This document shows positions 1 to 7,865 of a stretch of DNA of 64,000 nt, in pieces (position 1 is the first letter of the stretch; the number at the start of each line of letters is the position of its first letter). The stretch spans positions 1-64,000 of the forward strand of contig JADFZL010000016.1 in the NCBI GenBank assembly GCA_015232575.1, given 5' to 3'. A program made the position numbers and the translations under genes. The DNA is from Candidatus Rifleibacteriota bacterium (lineage in GTDB: Bacteria > Muiribacteriota > Ozemobacteria > Ozemobacterales > Ozemobacteraceae). The notes beneath the pieces are model-generated. The model saw only the letters and a list, made by a program, of their open reading frames with translations. It had not been told where the DNA came from and searched no databases.

Positions 1-90
1 AAGCCATCTCCCCATCAAACGCCCCGTGACAACGTTTTCAATACGAGTCCCTCTTTTATCCATGTCTAGCCGAAGCGTCCCCACCCGCCG

Positions 91-119
91 CCCCCCAAAA
101 TAAACCCCATTTTGGGGGG
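91..119. repeat. Strong inverted repeat (11-bp stem, 7-nt loop)
   Basis: CCCCCCAAAAT at 91-101 pairs perfectly with ATTTTGGGGGG at 109-119 around the loop AAACCCC. No T-run follows directly on either strand, so it is not a textbook intrinsic terminator. It could be a terminator of an off-window gene, an mRNA-stabilising hairpin or a repeat. Confidence 0.6.
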
Positions 120-264
120 GCTCCCAGAAACCAACTTCCACTTTTTTTACCTTACATAGCTCTCAATTAAAAAAAACACTCTCACTCTGAAAAAAAAAAC
201 AAGAAAAGTTTCTTCCAAAGCCAATTAACTCCAGAAACCATCATTTCCCAACATAATTTTTTAC

Positions 265-300
265 TTGATTTTTCCCTCATTTTGATATACTATTAGTATA
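265..300 (+). promoter_or_regulatory. brnTA promoter with palindromic operator
   Basis: A -35-like TTGATT (265-270) precedes -10 candidates TATACT (286-291) or TACTAT (288-293). The -10 lies inside a perfect 15-nt palindrome, TATACTA-T-TAGTATA (286-300). The position over the -10 fits an operator for autorepression by the BrnA antitoxin, which is established for brnTA modules. The predicted transcription start is only about 7-9 nt before the GTG start, so the leader would be very short. Confidence 0.6.
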
Positions 301-306
301 TACAAC

Positions 307-591
307 GTGAATATTTCATGGGATGAAAACAAAAACAGAATTTACTTTTTCAAACACGGCTTTTCTTTTGAGGACGCGGAAAAGGTGTTTGAAGGTGAAA
401 CCCTGACGTTTGAAGATGATCACTTTGACTATGGTGAAAAGCGCTTCATAATGCTTGGTTATATGGAAGGGAGGTTTGTACAAATTGTTCATGCAGAGTC
501 TGAAGATTCTGAAAACATAAGGCTGATTTCAATGAGAAAAGGAAGTAAGTATGAGCAAAAAATCTATCAGGAGCGACTTAAAAAGAATTGA
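307..591 (+). CDS. brnT: BrnT family ribonuclease toxin
   Basis: Type II toxin of the BrnT/BrnA system, a small RelE-fold ribonuclease that arrests translation when freed from its antitoxin. The 94-aa length is typical. The N-terminal WDENKN...KHGFSFEDAEKVF block, the central RFIMLGYMEGRFVQIVH strand region and the C-terminal RLISMRKGSKYE block match the family layout. Translation starts at GTG 307 with no evident Shine-Dalgarno, close to the predicted transcription start, so initiation may be near-leaderless. The 3' end overlaps brnA by 41 bp, the toxin-first order usual for this family. Assignment is confident from motifs; activity is inferred. Confidence 0.9.
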   Translation: MNISWDENKNRIYFFKHGFSFEDAEKVFEGETLTFEDDHFDYGEKRFIMLGYMEGRFVQIVHAESEDSENIRLISMRKGSKYEQKIYQERLKKN

Positions 592-817
592 CTCAATGAA
601 GGATGAAGACATTGATTTTTCTGATTCTCCAGAATTGGATGAATCATTTTTCAGTAGAGCAGTAATTTCTCTGCCAAAACCAAAAAAAACAATAACTCTA
701 CGTGTAGATTTAGACGTGCTGGAGTGGTTTAAATCACAGGGAAAAGGATATCAGACAAAGATAATTGCTTTAATGAAAGCCTACATGTTGGACCAAAAGA
801 AAAAAGCCAGTGCATAA
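551..817 (+). CDS. brnA: BrnA family antitoxin
   Basis: Antitoxin partner of BrnT. The C-terminal half carries the diagnostic ITLRVDLDVLEWFKSQGKGYQT segment (about residues 48-70), a ribbon-helix-helix-type DNA-binding element; the N-terminal half is expected to wrap the toxin. The ATG lies 41 bp inside brnT, so the two are translationally coupled. It probably represses the operon through the palindrome at 286-300. The following secreted-protein gene overlaps it by 8 bp, an unusual third member for this operon type. Confidence 0.9.
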   Translation: MSKKSIRSDLKRIDSMKDEDIDFSDSPELDESFFSRAVISLPKPKKTITLRVDLDVLEWFKSQGKGYQTKIIALMKAYMLDQKKKASA

Positions 818-1817
818 AAAGTTTTTCAATATACCCATAATCGGTTTCATTTTGTTGTTTCTATTTTTTACTGCCTCAGCGAAAGCCTTTGACATTGACG
901 AAGCAACAGAAATTGAACCATTGATAAGAAACAATGAGCTTTTAAAAGCCTTCTTATTTTCAATTGGAAAGGTTGTTTTATATGGTTTTCAGAAAGACGA
1001 AATAGACTATTTTCTTAAGATTTATAACCTGTTTTCTCCAAAAACCTTTTTAATTGTTCAAAATTACGAATTTCAGAAAAAATCAAAAGGGAAAAGATTT
1101 TTCCATGTTTTTGCTCCAATAACCAAATACAATCAAAAAGTCCTTTGGCAAACTGTGTTTTTTAATTCAAAAAAACTATCTTTTGACACAAAGAAAAAAG
1201 GCTATTTTTTTGAAAACACTGAAGAAGCAATTGATTTAAAAGTATGTTCCATTGTAAAAACCTGGTTTGTTCAAAACAATAAAAACATATTCTTTTCAGC
1301 AAAGCCAGTCCGAAAGTCATTTACAACAAGCCTCTCGAGTGGTTTAAATTCATTGCTTGAAATCTATGAATTTTTATTGAGATATGGAACTTATGCTGCA
1401 AACAACAAGGTTCTTCCAATTCAGTATATATTATTAAATCCGTTCAACATTGATTGTACTGAATTCTCTACAATAGTGGCTGAAATACTTCTGGATAAAG
1501 GATTAAACCCGAATTATGCTTTGGGACTGACTATTTCTAATTATAAAAAAAACTTTTTTGAAAAGCATTGCTGGATTAATGTATTTTTTAACAACCAAAT
1601 ATTTGACATTGATGTAGTGTTAAGCCGACAAATGGGTAAGGCGGCTTATGGCGGTCAACTGCCAATAAGAGTTCTTTTTGGAGAGGTAAAAAAATTGAAT
1701 CGCTTACGCTTTTTTCCACTTGAAATCTTCGATGAAAAAAACGTGGAAATAACGGAAAACATTGAATATAATGAAAACCTCAAAGCGATGATATTCAGCT
1801 GTTTCTTCTTGCACTAA
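810..1817 (+). CDS. Secreted transglutaminase-like protein (putative)
   Basis: The 335-aa product begins with a basic, hydrophobic signal peptide (residues 1 to about 26, ending ASAKA). The C-terminal third carries a plausible transglutaminase/papain-fold Cys-His-Asp triad: Cys in NIDCTEFS, His in KHCWINVFF and Asp in NQIFDIDVV. The order and spacing resemble bacterial transglutaminase-like proteases. The middle region is Lys/Asn/Phe-rich and I recognise nothing in it. It starts at GTG 810, overlapping brnA by 8 bp, so it is probably co-transcribed with the toxin-antitoxin genes. Its last codons overlap the remnant of an antidote gene in another frame, so the native C-terminus may have been altered by rearrangement. 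The enzymatic role is an inference from the triad. Confidence 0.6.
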   Translation: MHKKFFNIPIIGFILLFLFFTASAKAFDIDEATEIEPLIRNNELLKAFLFSIGKVVLYGFQKDEIDYFLKIYNLFSPKTFLIVQNYEFQKKSKGKRFFHVFAPITKYNQKVLWQTVFFNSKKLSFDTKKKGYFFENTEEAIDLKVCSIVKTWFVQNNKNIFFSAKPVRKSFTTSLSSGLNSLLEIYEFLLRYGTYAANNKVLPIQYILLNPFNIDCTEFSTIVAEILLDKGLNPNYALGLTISNYKKNFFEKHCWINVFFNNQIFDIDVVLSRQMGKAAYGGQLPIRVLFGEVKKLNRLRFFPLEIFDEKNVEITENIEYNENLKAMIFSCFFLH

Positions 1818-1984
1818 AAGATGTTGCCAAAGCAAAGGGAATGACTAAAATAGCTGGCCTGGCAAAACTCAACAGAGAAAGCATGTATAAAATGCTTTCC
1901 AGAAATGGGAATCCGGAATTTGGAAGTCTCTGGAACCTTCTAAGTTCATTAGGACTCAAATTTTCAATAGAATGCAAAGCGTAA
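1775..1984 (+). pseudogene. 3' remnant of a HigA-type addiction module antidote gene
   Basis: The open frame downstream of the TGA at 1772-1774 encodes about 69 residues. They match the C-terminal part of COG3636/HigA-like antidote proteins: a DIQLFLLALKDVAKAKGM block, a helix-turn-helix IAGLAKLNRESMYKMLS, and GNPEFGSLWNLLSSLGLKF. No start codon lies in frame upstream of the conserved block (the first in-frame ATG is internal, in KGMTK). The roughly 30 N-terminal residues of intact family members are missing, and no HigB-like toxin is adjacent. It overlaps the end of the preceding gene by 43 bp in a different frame. A truncated relic is the simplest reading. Confidence 0.7.
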
Positions 1985-2398
1985 GAAAAAAGTCCTCTTC
2001 AATCTTTTTATTGGAATGAAAACCTTTACTCTTTTAAAGTTTCCCAGGCACTTTCCTACGGTTATACGATTTCGGCTGTCAACGTTTTAAAGATATAACA
2101 ATGCAATTAATCAAATTCTCTTTCAATAACCGAATTAACCCTCGCAAAAGAAAGCTTTTCCCGATAAAGCAGCAGAAAAAGCCCTGAGAATCAGGCGTAG
2201 CATGATTCTCAAAACACACGTTTTACACTTTTCACTACTGATTTTTCCTTAGCCGCTAAAAGGGATTGCATATTCTGATTCTCTGCATTGAAAATTTCCA
2301 GATTCAGCTTTTTTCCATATTTTTCAGCTCTTTATTTTTGCTGCAAAAAGCTATATAATTATTTGCAGCGAATTAAAAAGAATGGAAAATATCCAAAC
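1985..2398. other. Intergenic region with one stem-loop
   Basis: No gene is recognisable in this 414-bp stretch. GAGAATCA (2186-2193) pairs with TGATTCTC (2203-2210) around a 9-nt loop, followed by A-rich sequence; it might terminate transcription weakly or be a repeat fragment. The rest is AT-rich and featureless to me. Confidence 0.4.
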
Positions 2399-2758
2399 GT
2401 GAAACTCAGAGCATACAAATATCTCTTCGGAATCATCCTTGCGTTAATCCTGATTTCATCAGGGCTTTCAGCGTTTTCATCTGAAAACGCACGTCAAGGC
2501 TTTGAGGCAATTTTTTCCAGCTCATGCCGGGTTTTCACGCTTTCAAAAGCTGCATTAACACCGGGCTTTTCACCTCATTTTCCTATGATTTCACGGCGGG
2601 TTTTCCTGTCAGGCCAGACGGGAAAGACTTCTCATGCAGAGCAAAGAGCAGAAGAAGCAAAAACTGATCCTAATAGACAAGTTGGTGATCCTAACAGAGT
2701 TGTTCGGGAAGGCAAAAGATACATTAACTGTAAAATCCAAAACTTGGAAGATTTTTGA
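2399..2758 (+). CDS. Hypothetical secreted protein
   Basis: If translation begins at GTG 2399, the 119-aa product opens with a credible signal peptide (basic start, then a FGIILALILISSGLSAFS-type core). The frame extends upstream to an ATG at 2288, but that extension is Phe/Tyr-rich and would bury the signal sequence. The C-terminal part contains PNRQVGDPNRVVREGKRYI, a polar motif-like segment, then stops abruptly, so the gene may be truncated. I recognise no family. No strong ribosome binding site precedes the GTG. Whether it is a real gene is uncertain. Confidence 0.35.
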   Translation: MKLRAYKYLFGIILALILISSGLSAFSSENARQGFEAIFSSSCRVFTLSKAALTPGFSPHFPMISRRVFLSGQTGKTSHAEQRAEEAKTDPNRQVGDPNRVVREGKRYINCKIQNLEDF

Positions 2759-3092
2759 GTCCTGATCTCAATTTCTAAAAACTACAATGGCTCTCAGGCC
2801 TATTCAATACTTACACAATCACATCATTTTTCTCAAAATCCGGGTCTATTTCAATCTGTAATACCTGAATTGCATCAAACAGCTCTGTACCGACCCTTTT
2901 TCAGGAAAACAACATAAAAGATCTGTTTTTGAAACCTTGTTCAGCCAGTGAGCCCAGGAAGCATTGAATCAAATCCCCTCACATTGCTTCTGGTATTTTT
3001 TCGGAATAAGCCTGAGCAGTCCAGTTTTTTAACGCAAATCTTTTTTTGTTTCTAGTTATGGTTTTCATGTAATTATGGTATTATTGTTTTAA
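2759..3092. other. Intergenic region, nothing recognised
   Basis: This 334-bp AT-rich stretch has no supported reading frame, RNA gene or clear repeat. Its right end must hold the promoter of the following RHH/RelE module; a TATTAT near 3079 could be the -10. Confidence 0.4.
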
Positions 3093-3113
3093 ATGATAAA
3101 AAGAGGTGATTAC

Positions 3114-3416
3114 ATGAGAATGACCATAGAAATCACGGAAGCAGATCATAGACTGTTAAAGACAATGTCGTTGCTTGATAAAAAACCAATGTCGAAGATT
3201 ATTCGGGAATGGATACGAAAGAGTGCGCAGAGAAAAAACATTCCTTCTGATATCTCAGCGTTGGGTCAATACCTGCTTTCAATGCCCATTGAAGGCCCGG
3301 AAGATGAGTTTGACAAAAAATGCATGAAGGAAATGGAAAAAGCCAGAAAAGAACCAGATGCAGGAAAACTTGAAGATCTTCAGAAAGAACTGGGATTAGA
3401 TAAACATGCCTCTTAA
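3114..3416 (+). CDS. Ribbon-helix-helix type antitoxin
   Basis: A 100-aa protein. Its N-terminal 45 residues (MTIEITEADHRLLKTMSL, then KPMSKIIREWIRKSAQR) have the strand-helix-helix pattern of RHH DNA-binding antitoxins. The acidic, charged C-terminus is suited to masking a basic toxin. I choose the ATG at 3114 over the in-frame ATG at 3093 because AGAGGTGAT at 3102-3110 gives a well-placed ribosome binding site. The gene overlaps the downstream RelE-like toxin by 11 bp, the usual antitoxin-first arrangement. It is expected to repress its own promoter. Confidence 0.75.
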   Translation: MRMTIEITEADHRLLKTMSLLDKKPMSKIIREWIRKSAQRKNIPSDISALGQYLLSMPIEGPEDEFDKKCMKEMEKARKEPDAGKLEDLQKELGLDKHAS

Positions 3417-3648
3417 ACCGAGTTTTAAATCCAAGTTCAAAAAACAGCTTGCAAAACTGGATAAAGCAGATCAAATAATAATAAATAGTGAAATGAACCG
3501 TTTTATTGATGGAGAAAAGGTTGATGTCCGTCGTTTGGATGGAAAACAGTGGCGATTAAAAATCAACGATTGGAGAGTGTTCTTTTTTTACGAGGACGAC
3601 CTGATAATCTTTTCCGAAGTCAAAAGAAGATCATCAAAAACCTATTGA
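3406..3648 (+). CDS. RelE/ParE superfamily toxin
   Basis: An 80-aa basic protein with the RelE/ParE layout: an N-terminal helical pair (FKSKFKKQLAKLDKADQIII), then the strand set VRRLDGKQWRLKINDWRVFFFYEDDLIIFSEV, with a W-R-L-K-I and WRVFF core typical of the family. The probable role is mRNA cleavage on ribosomes (RelE) or gyrase poisoning (ParE); sequence alone does not decide. It pairs with the overlapping upstream RHH antitoxin. Confidence 0.8.
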   Translation: MPLKPSFKSKFKKQLAKLDKADQIIINSEMNRFIDGEKVDVRRLDGKQWRLKINDWRVFFFYEDDLIIFSEVKRRSSKTY

Positions 3649-3887
3649 AATTCAATCTGTAGCGCCTCAGTCTAAAGTGTACCCGAAAGACAAGACTAAA
3701 AATCACTAAATTTAAGGTGGATAATTTTCAAACCAACTTGTACAAACTTGTCAGACGCGATAGCAATTATACTTTCCCTTCATTCATAACGTTCAACAGC
3801 AGAGGCAAAGATCTTCCGGATGATTTTTTTAATTCGCTGTATTTATATGTGTTTTTTCAAGATTAATTCCAAGTTTCCCTTTTTTGA

Positions 3888-3916
3888 TTGACTTTCATAA
3901 GTAAGAACTCTATAAT
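3888..3916 (+). promoter_or_regulatory. Sigma-70-type promoter
   Basis: TTGACT (3888-3893) and TATAAT (3911-3916) are separated by exactly 17 nt, a near-consensus housekeeping promoter. It sits about 38 bp before the ATG of the next small secreted protein, whose ribosome binding site follows. Confidence 0.75.
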
Positions 3917-3954
3917 TTTTTTACCAAATGTTTCATATTGAGGGGAGAAAAATA

Positions 3955-4173
3955 ATGCGTTCCTTTCTTATGAAAATTTGTTTTATTGCTTTAATCATAC
4001 TTTCATCGATTAACTTATTGCCTTCGTTTGCCTCTTCAACGTTTACATCATCAAGTAATAACAGCGATATTGATACTAATGTAAATACATGGGTTGAGCC
4101 CTCAAGTTGTTACAGAAAAAGCGATATTGTTTTTTTCGGTAATGTTAGACCTTTGGTGGTTTTTTACAAGTAA
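3955..4173 (+). CDS. Small secreted protein of unknown function
   Basis: A 72-aa product starting at ATG 3955, chosen because a GAGGGGAG ribosome binding site lies directly upstream; the in-frame ATG at 3928 would break the signal peptide. Residues 1 to about 27 form a classic signal peptide ending at PSFASS. The mature part is about 45 residues, Ser/Asn-rich, with one Cys. A near-consensus promoter precedes it. It is followed 51 bp later by a second secreted gene, so they may be co-transcribed. I recognise no family. Confidence 0.5.
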   Translation: MRSFLMKICFIALIILSSINLLPSFASSTFTSSSNNSDIDTNVNTWVEPSSCYRKSDIVFFGNVRPLVVFYK

Positions 4174-4224
4174 TACAATCAGGTTCGGTTTCCTGAATTT
4201 ACATTTCAGAAGGGAATGAATAAA

Positions 4225-4845
4225 ATGGAAAAAAGCATCTCAAATTCATCTGAAACTCGATTATTTGCTTTGTTTGCAATCTCAATCTGCTTCTTGTTTT
4301 TTTCAGATATTTCAGCAGCAGACCAGTTGCTGCCTGAGAATCTTAAAAATACCGGAAAACTTTTTAATACATTCATCGGAAAGATGACCGAAGATGATCT
4401 GGAAAACGGAAATTGTGTGAATCACTCAATTCAATTTTCCAAATTCCTTGCTGAATCAGGTGAAAAACATGCATCTTTAAGAATAATTCTGATGGTAAAA
4501 GAGCCCGGACGCGGATTCATGCCGAATCCGATAAAACCTGATAATGAGTATATCAGAGGCAAGGCGGTTAACTTCTGGATATGGCATTCGTTTACGCTTA
4601 TTGATTCTTATGCTTTCGATCCAAAATATAAGCACGGAACAAACGATTTAAAGACATATTTTTCACATCTCTGGTCAAAATCACCCGATTTTGAAAGTTT
4701 CTGGATTTTCAGCGTTACACCCGACAAAATCCCTGAAATATCCGGAAGTCCATATCCTGGAGCAGCGCCTCGAATGTTTTCGTTCGTTCCGATTTCGCCC
4801 TCAAAACTCATCGAAGATCCCTCCCACATTTCCAAAAGAAAGTAA
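4225..4845 (+). CDS. Secreted transglutaminase-like protein (putative)
   Basis: The 206-aa product has an N-terminal signal peptide (hydrophobic stretch ending about residue 33, ISAAD). A possible Cys-His-Asp triad follows: Cys in GNCVNHSIQF, His in WIWHSFTLID and Asp in YAFDPKY. The order matches a transglutaminase/NlpC-like fold and echoes the protein at 810-1817. AAGGGA lies about 10 nt before ATG 4225, so that start is preferred over ATG 4216. Annotation rests on the triad and spacing only; the substrate is unknown and a non-catalytic role is possible. Confidence 0.5.
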   Translation: MEKSISNSSETRLFALFAISICFLFFSDISAADQLLPENLKNTGKLFNTFIGKMTEDDLENGNCVNHSIQFSKFLAESGEKHASLRIILMVKEPGRGFMPNPIKPDNEYIRGKAVNFWIWHSFTLIDSYAFDPKYKHGTNDLKTYFSHLWSKSPDFESFWIFSVTPDKIPEISGSPYPGAAPRMFSFVPISPSKLIEDPSHISKRK

Positions 4846-4880
4846 TACTGTGTAGCATTGTCGCAGACGAAAAGAAAGAA

Positions 4881-4928
4881 CTCACGCAGAGATGCAGAGA
4901 TGCTGAGATGCTGAGAAAAGCTGAGAAA
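4881..4928. repeat. Short imperfect tandem repeats (GAGATGC/GCTGAGA)
   Basis: CACGCAGAGATGCAGAGATG is followed by several GCTGAGA units. The pattern resembles dispersed ACGCAGAG-type intergenic repeats known from many genomes. No coding function is apparent. Confidence 0.45.
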
Positions 4929-4988
4929 ACAGATTAGCTGTACCTTCTAGGCAGCATTGCTACAGTCTCGAAAAGAATCGGTAATTAT

Positions 4989-6629
4989 ATGCATGATATG
5001 TTTGTTCGATCGCCGCAATTGCTTTTGTTTACAATTCTCGGCGCAGGCTATTTTCTCGGTAAAATCAAACTTTTCAACTTTAATTTGAATGTTGCGGCCG
5101 TACTGTTTGTTGGTCTCGCTTTCGGAATATGGGATGGGAAGAATTTCAAAATTCCCGATGAACTTTTTATGCTTGGGCTTATTTTATTTGTTTATTCACT
5201 TGGATTGCAGTCTGGTCCTTCTTTTTTCAGTTCGTTCAGGGAAAAAGGGCTCAAATTTAATCTGGCGTCCATTTTTGCATTACTTTTTTCTTTTTTTGTT
5301 GCACTTTTTGTCGGAAATGTGTTGAAAATTCCGCGTGAAATTCTTGCGGGAATCTACAGCGGAAGTTTGACAAACACCGCAGCTCTTGCAGCTGTTACAG
5401 AACGCATATTCAATACTTTTCCAAGTGGTACTCCGGTAGAAAAAATTACTGATATGACAATTGCTCCGGTTATAGGTTATTCCATCTGCTACCCGTTTGG
5501 GGTCATTGGAGCAATGCTTGCGATGTACATTTTTTCGTCGATTTTCAGAAAAAACCTTCAGGAAGAAATAGCAGAGTACAACAATAAACTTGCTTCCGGA
5601 AAAACAAAAAAAATTGCCGAATTCCGAATTCTCAATGAACAGGTGTTTGAAAAAAGTCTTGGAGAATTAAAAATTGCGGAAATGTCTGAAATGCTTTTTA
5701 CACGCATCAGGCATGAGTGGGATATATCTCTCGTAAACAATGATACCATTTTGCATCGTGGAGATATTCTGGTCGGAAGAGGCTCAGATGAAGCGATTAA
5801 GAAAGCTTCACTGATACTGGGTCCGGTAGTGGAAGAGAAACTTACAGAAATAACCCCTTCAATTCAGCATGGTGAGTTTATTATTAACAACAGAGAAATA
5901 ATTGGAAAATCAGTGCTGGAATTTAATGCTGAATGCAGATATGGCGCCGTGGTTACGAGAGTGAAGCGTGCATACACCGACCTTGCAATTGATCAGAAAA
6001 CGACTCTTGAGTTTGGTGACCGCATCAGAGTTGTCAAATACTCAGATTCAGATCAGACTCTTATCAGCATTTTCGGAAATCAGGATGTTGATTTGTCTGA
6101 GACAGATTATCTTTCTGTCTCGCTTGGAATCATCAGCGGAATACTTCTTGGAATGATTCCAATTCCGATATCTTCTGAATCTTCCATTTCCCTGGGATTT
6201 GCAGGTGGCCCACTTGTTGCGGCACTTTTTCTCGGTTATCTGGGCAGAACCGGCCCGATTATCTGGACAATTCCAACAAATGCCAACCTCACCCTCAGAC
6301 AACTCGGATTGCACCTTTTCATGGCGGGAATCGGTCTTAAAGCGGGCAGTCAGATCGTTTTATATTTTAATCTCAACGGGTTGTACTTTTTCACTGCAGG
6401 AACGCTTATTACTTTATCAACATCGCTTTCACTTCTTTTTATCGGCAGACAATTTCTAAAGCTTGGAATCATTGATCTTCTCGGACTTACAGCCGGAATT
6501 CATCAACCGGCATGTCTTGCTTATGCACGGCAGCTAAGCTCTTCTGATGCACCAAATCTGCCATACACAGCAATTCAGCCGGTGACGATGATTGCAAAGA
6601 TTTTACTTGCTCAGGCAATTCTTTTCTGA
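4989..6629 (+). CDS. AspT/YidE/YbjL-type transporter with two TrkA-C domains
   Basis: A 546-aa membrane protein of the aspartate:alanine exchanger superfamily (YidE/YbjL duplication). The N-terminal membrane half (residues 1 to about 180) opens with GYFLGKIKLFNFNLN and includes SLGLQSGPSFF and GSLTNTAALAA. Two cytoplasmic RCK_C/TrkA-C regulatory domains follow (about 205-290 and 290-375). A second membrane half (about 380-546) repeats the core (GFAGGPLVAALFLGYLGRTGP, then LGLTAGIHQPACLAYA). The duplicated architecture and length fit the family. Substrates of most members are unknown, so I do not name one. It appears monocistronic and converges with the next gene. Confidence 0.85.
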   Translation: MHDMFVRSPQLLLFTILGAGYFLGKIKLFNFNLNVAAVLFVGLAFGIWDGKNFKIPDELFMLGLILFVYSLGLQSGPSFFSSFREKGLKFNLASIFALLFSFFVALFVGNVLKIPREILAGIYSGSLTNTAALAAVTERIFNTFPSGTPVEKITDMTIAPVIGYSICYPFGVIGAMLAMYIFSSIFRKNLQEEIAEYNNKLASGKTKKIAEFRILNEQVFEKSLGELKIAEMSEMLFTRIRHEWDISLVNNDTILHRGDILVGRGSDEAIKKASLILGPVVEEKLTEITPSIQHGEFIINNREIIGKSVLEFNAECRYGAVVTRVKRAYTDLAIDQKTTLEFGDRIRVVKYSDSDQTLISIFGNQDVDLSETDYLSVSLGIISGILLGMIPIPISSESSISLGFAGGPLVAALFLGYLGRTGPIIWTIPTNANLTLRQLGLHLFMAGIGLKAGSQIVLYFNLNGLYFFTAGTLITLSTSLSLLFIGRQFLKLGIIDLLGLTAGIHQPACLAYARQLSSSDAPNLPYTAIQPVTMIAKILLAQAILF

Positions 6630-6646
6630 TAAACCAGATCTTAGAA

Positions 6647-7432
6647 TTACTTTAAATTTCCGCCCATTATTTCATTGTACTTTGCTTTGGAAATATGCTG
6701 AATTACAGTTGTTAATATTCTACCGTTACTGTTATGACCAGTTGCCTTTACCCACAAAATTATTGAACCATTGTTTTTAAGGTTTTGAATCTGAGCGCTT
6801 ATTTTTTCAAAAGGCTCTCCTTCAAAGATTCCGATGGAAAGAACAAATGATTTGCCTTCTTTCAGTACTGCTTCATTTATTGGGTAGCGACATGAATACA
6901 GAACTTCCGCAGTAAGTTTTGAAACCATTCGTATTCCTTCAATTTTCTGATTTCCCAGTTCGAGCATTGCTGCTGCTTTCTTGGCTTCCAAATCAGCGTG
7001 TCTTGTCCATACACCTTGAACATAAACCCGGAAAGGCCAGACTGTATTCGGTTTGATACTTCCCGCAGCAATTTTCTCATTCAATTTCTTTAAATCTTCA
7101 GTTTTAATAGTTCTGATGAGGGCAATAGCGGTTTTATAATCATGATGAATTAATGAAATTTTGGCTTTTTCCAAACAACTGAGGCATTCATTGGCAATAC
7201 TGGAAAGGTTCTGGTTCTGAGCGATTGCTTTAATTGCTGATGTTGTCTTTTCAATGCTTTGAATCGCCCTATTCAGGAAATCATCTCCCTGGTTTTCAAT
7301 TGTCATCTCAGCATAGGCAATTTCACTTTGCGCACTTTTAATCAGAACAAGGGCGTCTTCAATAGCGTATGTCGCGGAAACAATAGCAGACAAAATTATG
7401 GTTACAAAGAGCACCTGCATTATTTTTTTCAT
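6647..7432 (-). CDS. Hypothetical secreted alpha-helical protein
   Basis: From the ATG at 7432, preceded by an AGGGAG ribosome binding site, the product is 261 aa with a clear signal peptide (MKKIMQVLFVTIILSAIVSA). The next ~110 residues are helix-rich with repeated IKSAQ/IESIEKTTSAIKAIA-type heptads. The C-terminal part alternates strands and helices and includes a YSCRYPINEAVLKEGKSFVL segment. I recognise no family. An in-frame start about 110 bp further upstream exists but would bury the signal peptide. Confidence 0.55.
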   Translation of the reverse strand: MKKIMQVLFVTIILSAIVSATYAIEDALVLIKSAQSEIAYAEMTIENQGDDFLNRAIQSIEKTTSAIKAIAQNQNLSSIANECLSCLEKAKISLIHHDYKTAIALIRTIKTEDLKKLNEKIAAGSIKPNTVWPFRVYVQGVWTRHADLEAKKAAAMLELGNQKIEGIRMVSKLTAEVLYSCRYPINEAVLKEGKSFVLSIGIFEGEPFEKISAQIQNLKNNGSIILWVKATGHNSNGRILTTVIQHISKAKYNEIMGGNLK

Positions 7433-7545
7433 AACATTCTCCCTATTGGTAAAATTTTGAGTTCCAACAATGCTTACCCAATAAAAGATTAAAATGTTAC
7501 AAAAAAAAAATCGAATCTTGATTGACTTATGCTTGTACAATACGA

Positions 7546-7779
7546 TTACCGACTGGATTTTGTTCCCGAATAAACAAAGCCCTTTGCAATCATTTTTATG
7601 AAGTCACCTTTGTCTATTCCAATTTCATTTCCGCATGTACAAGAAACCCTGCCTTCGGAATTCGTTATTTCATAAATTCTTGTTATTCTGTCTTTGTGAC
7701 AGATCAGAACTTCACCGTTGCCAATTTTATTGTACTTCCACAGCTTGTTTTTGCAGACAGAGCATCTTATCAACAGCAT
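7546..7779 (-). CDS. Small zinc-ribbon protein
   Basis: A 77-aa protein with two Cys clusters: CSVC near the N-terminus plus CHKDR, and CTCG after residue 45. The spacing suggests one zinc ribbon. Short zinc-ribbon proteins of the form LIRCSVCKNKLWKY...GNEIGID occur as conserved hypotheticals in other anaerobes as far as I recall. No partner is obvious. The function is unknown. Confidence 0.55.
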   Translation of the reverse strand: MLLIRCSVCKNKLWKYNKIGNGEVLICHKDRITRIYEITNSEGRVSCTCGNEIGIDKGDFIKMIAKGFVYSGTKSSR

Positions 7780-7865
7780 GTTTAATAAACTCTTTCTAAT
7801 AGATTTTTTCAGAGCACTTGTACTTTAAATTGTGATAAAAAATTCACCTTCTGTGATCTGTTGCT

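Larger units (their letters stand above)
1..306. other. Left-edge intergenic region, no supported gene
   Basis: I see no convincing gene here. A minus-strand frame opens at an ATG at 63-61 and runs off the left edge after 21 codons, but it has no clear ribosome binding site and I do not recognise the residues. The stretch contains a strong hairpin (91-119) and, at its right end, the promoter and palindrome of brnTA. The first 120 bases are C-rich, unlike the AT-rich remainder. Confidence 0.5.

Noticed and set aside
1..63. Possible minus-strand gene start at ATG 63 running off the edge
   Set aside because: Only 21 codons are visible, without a good ribosome binding site or recognisable residues.
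1795..1977. A 60-codon minus-strand frame over the antidote remnant
   Set aside because: It is antisense to a clearly recognisable HigA-like segment on the plus strand and encodes nothing familiar.
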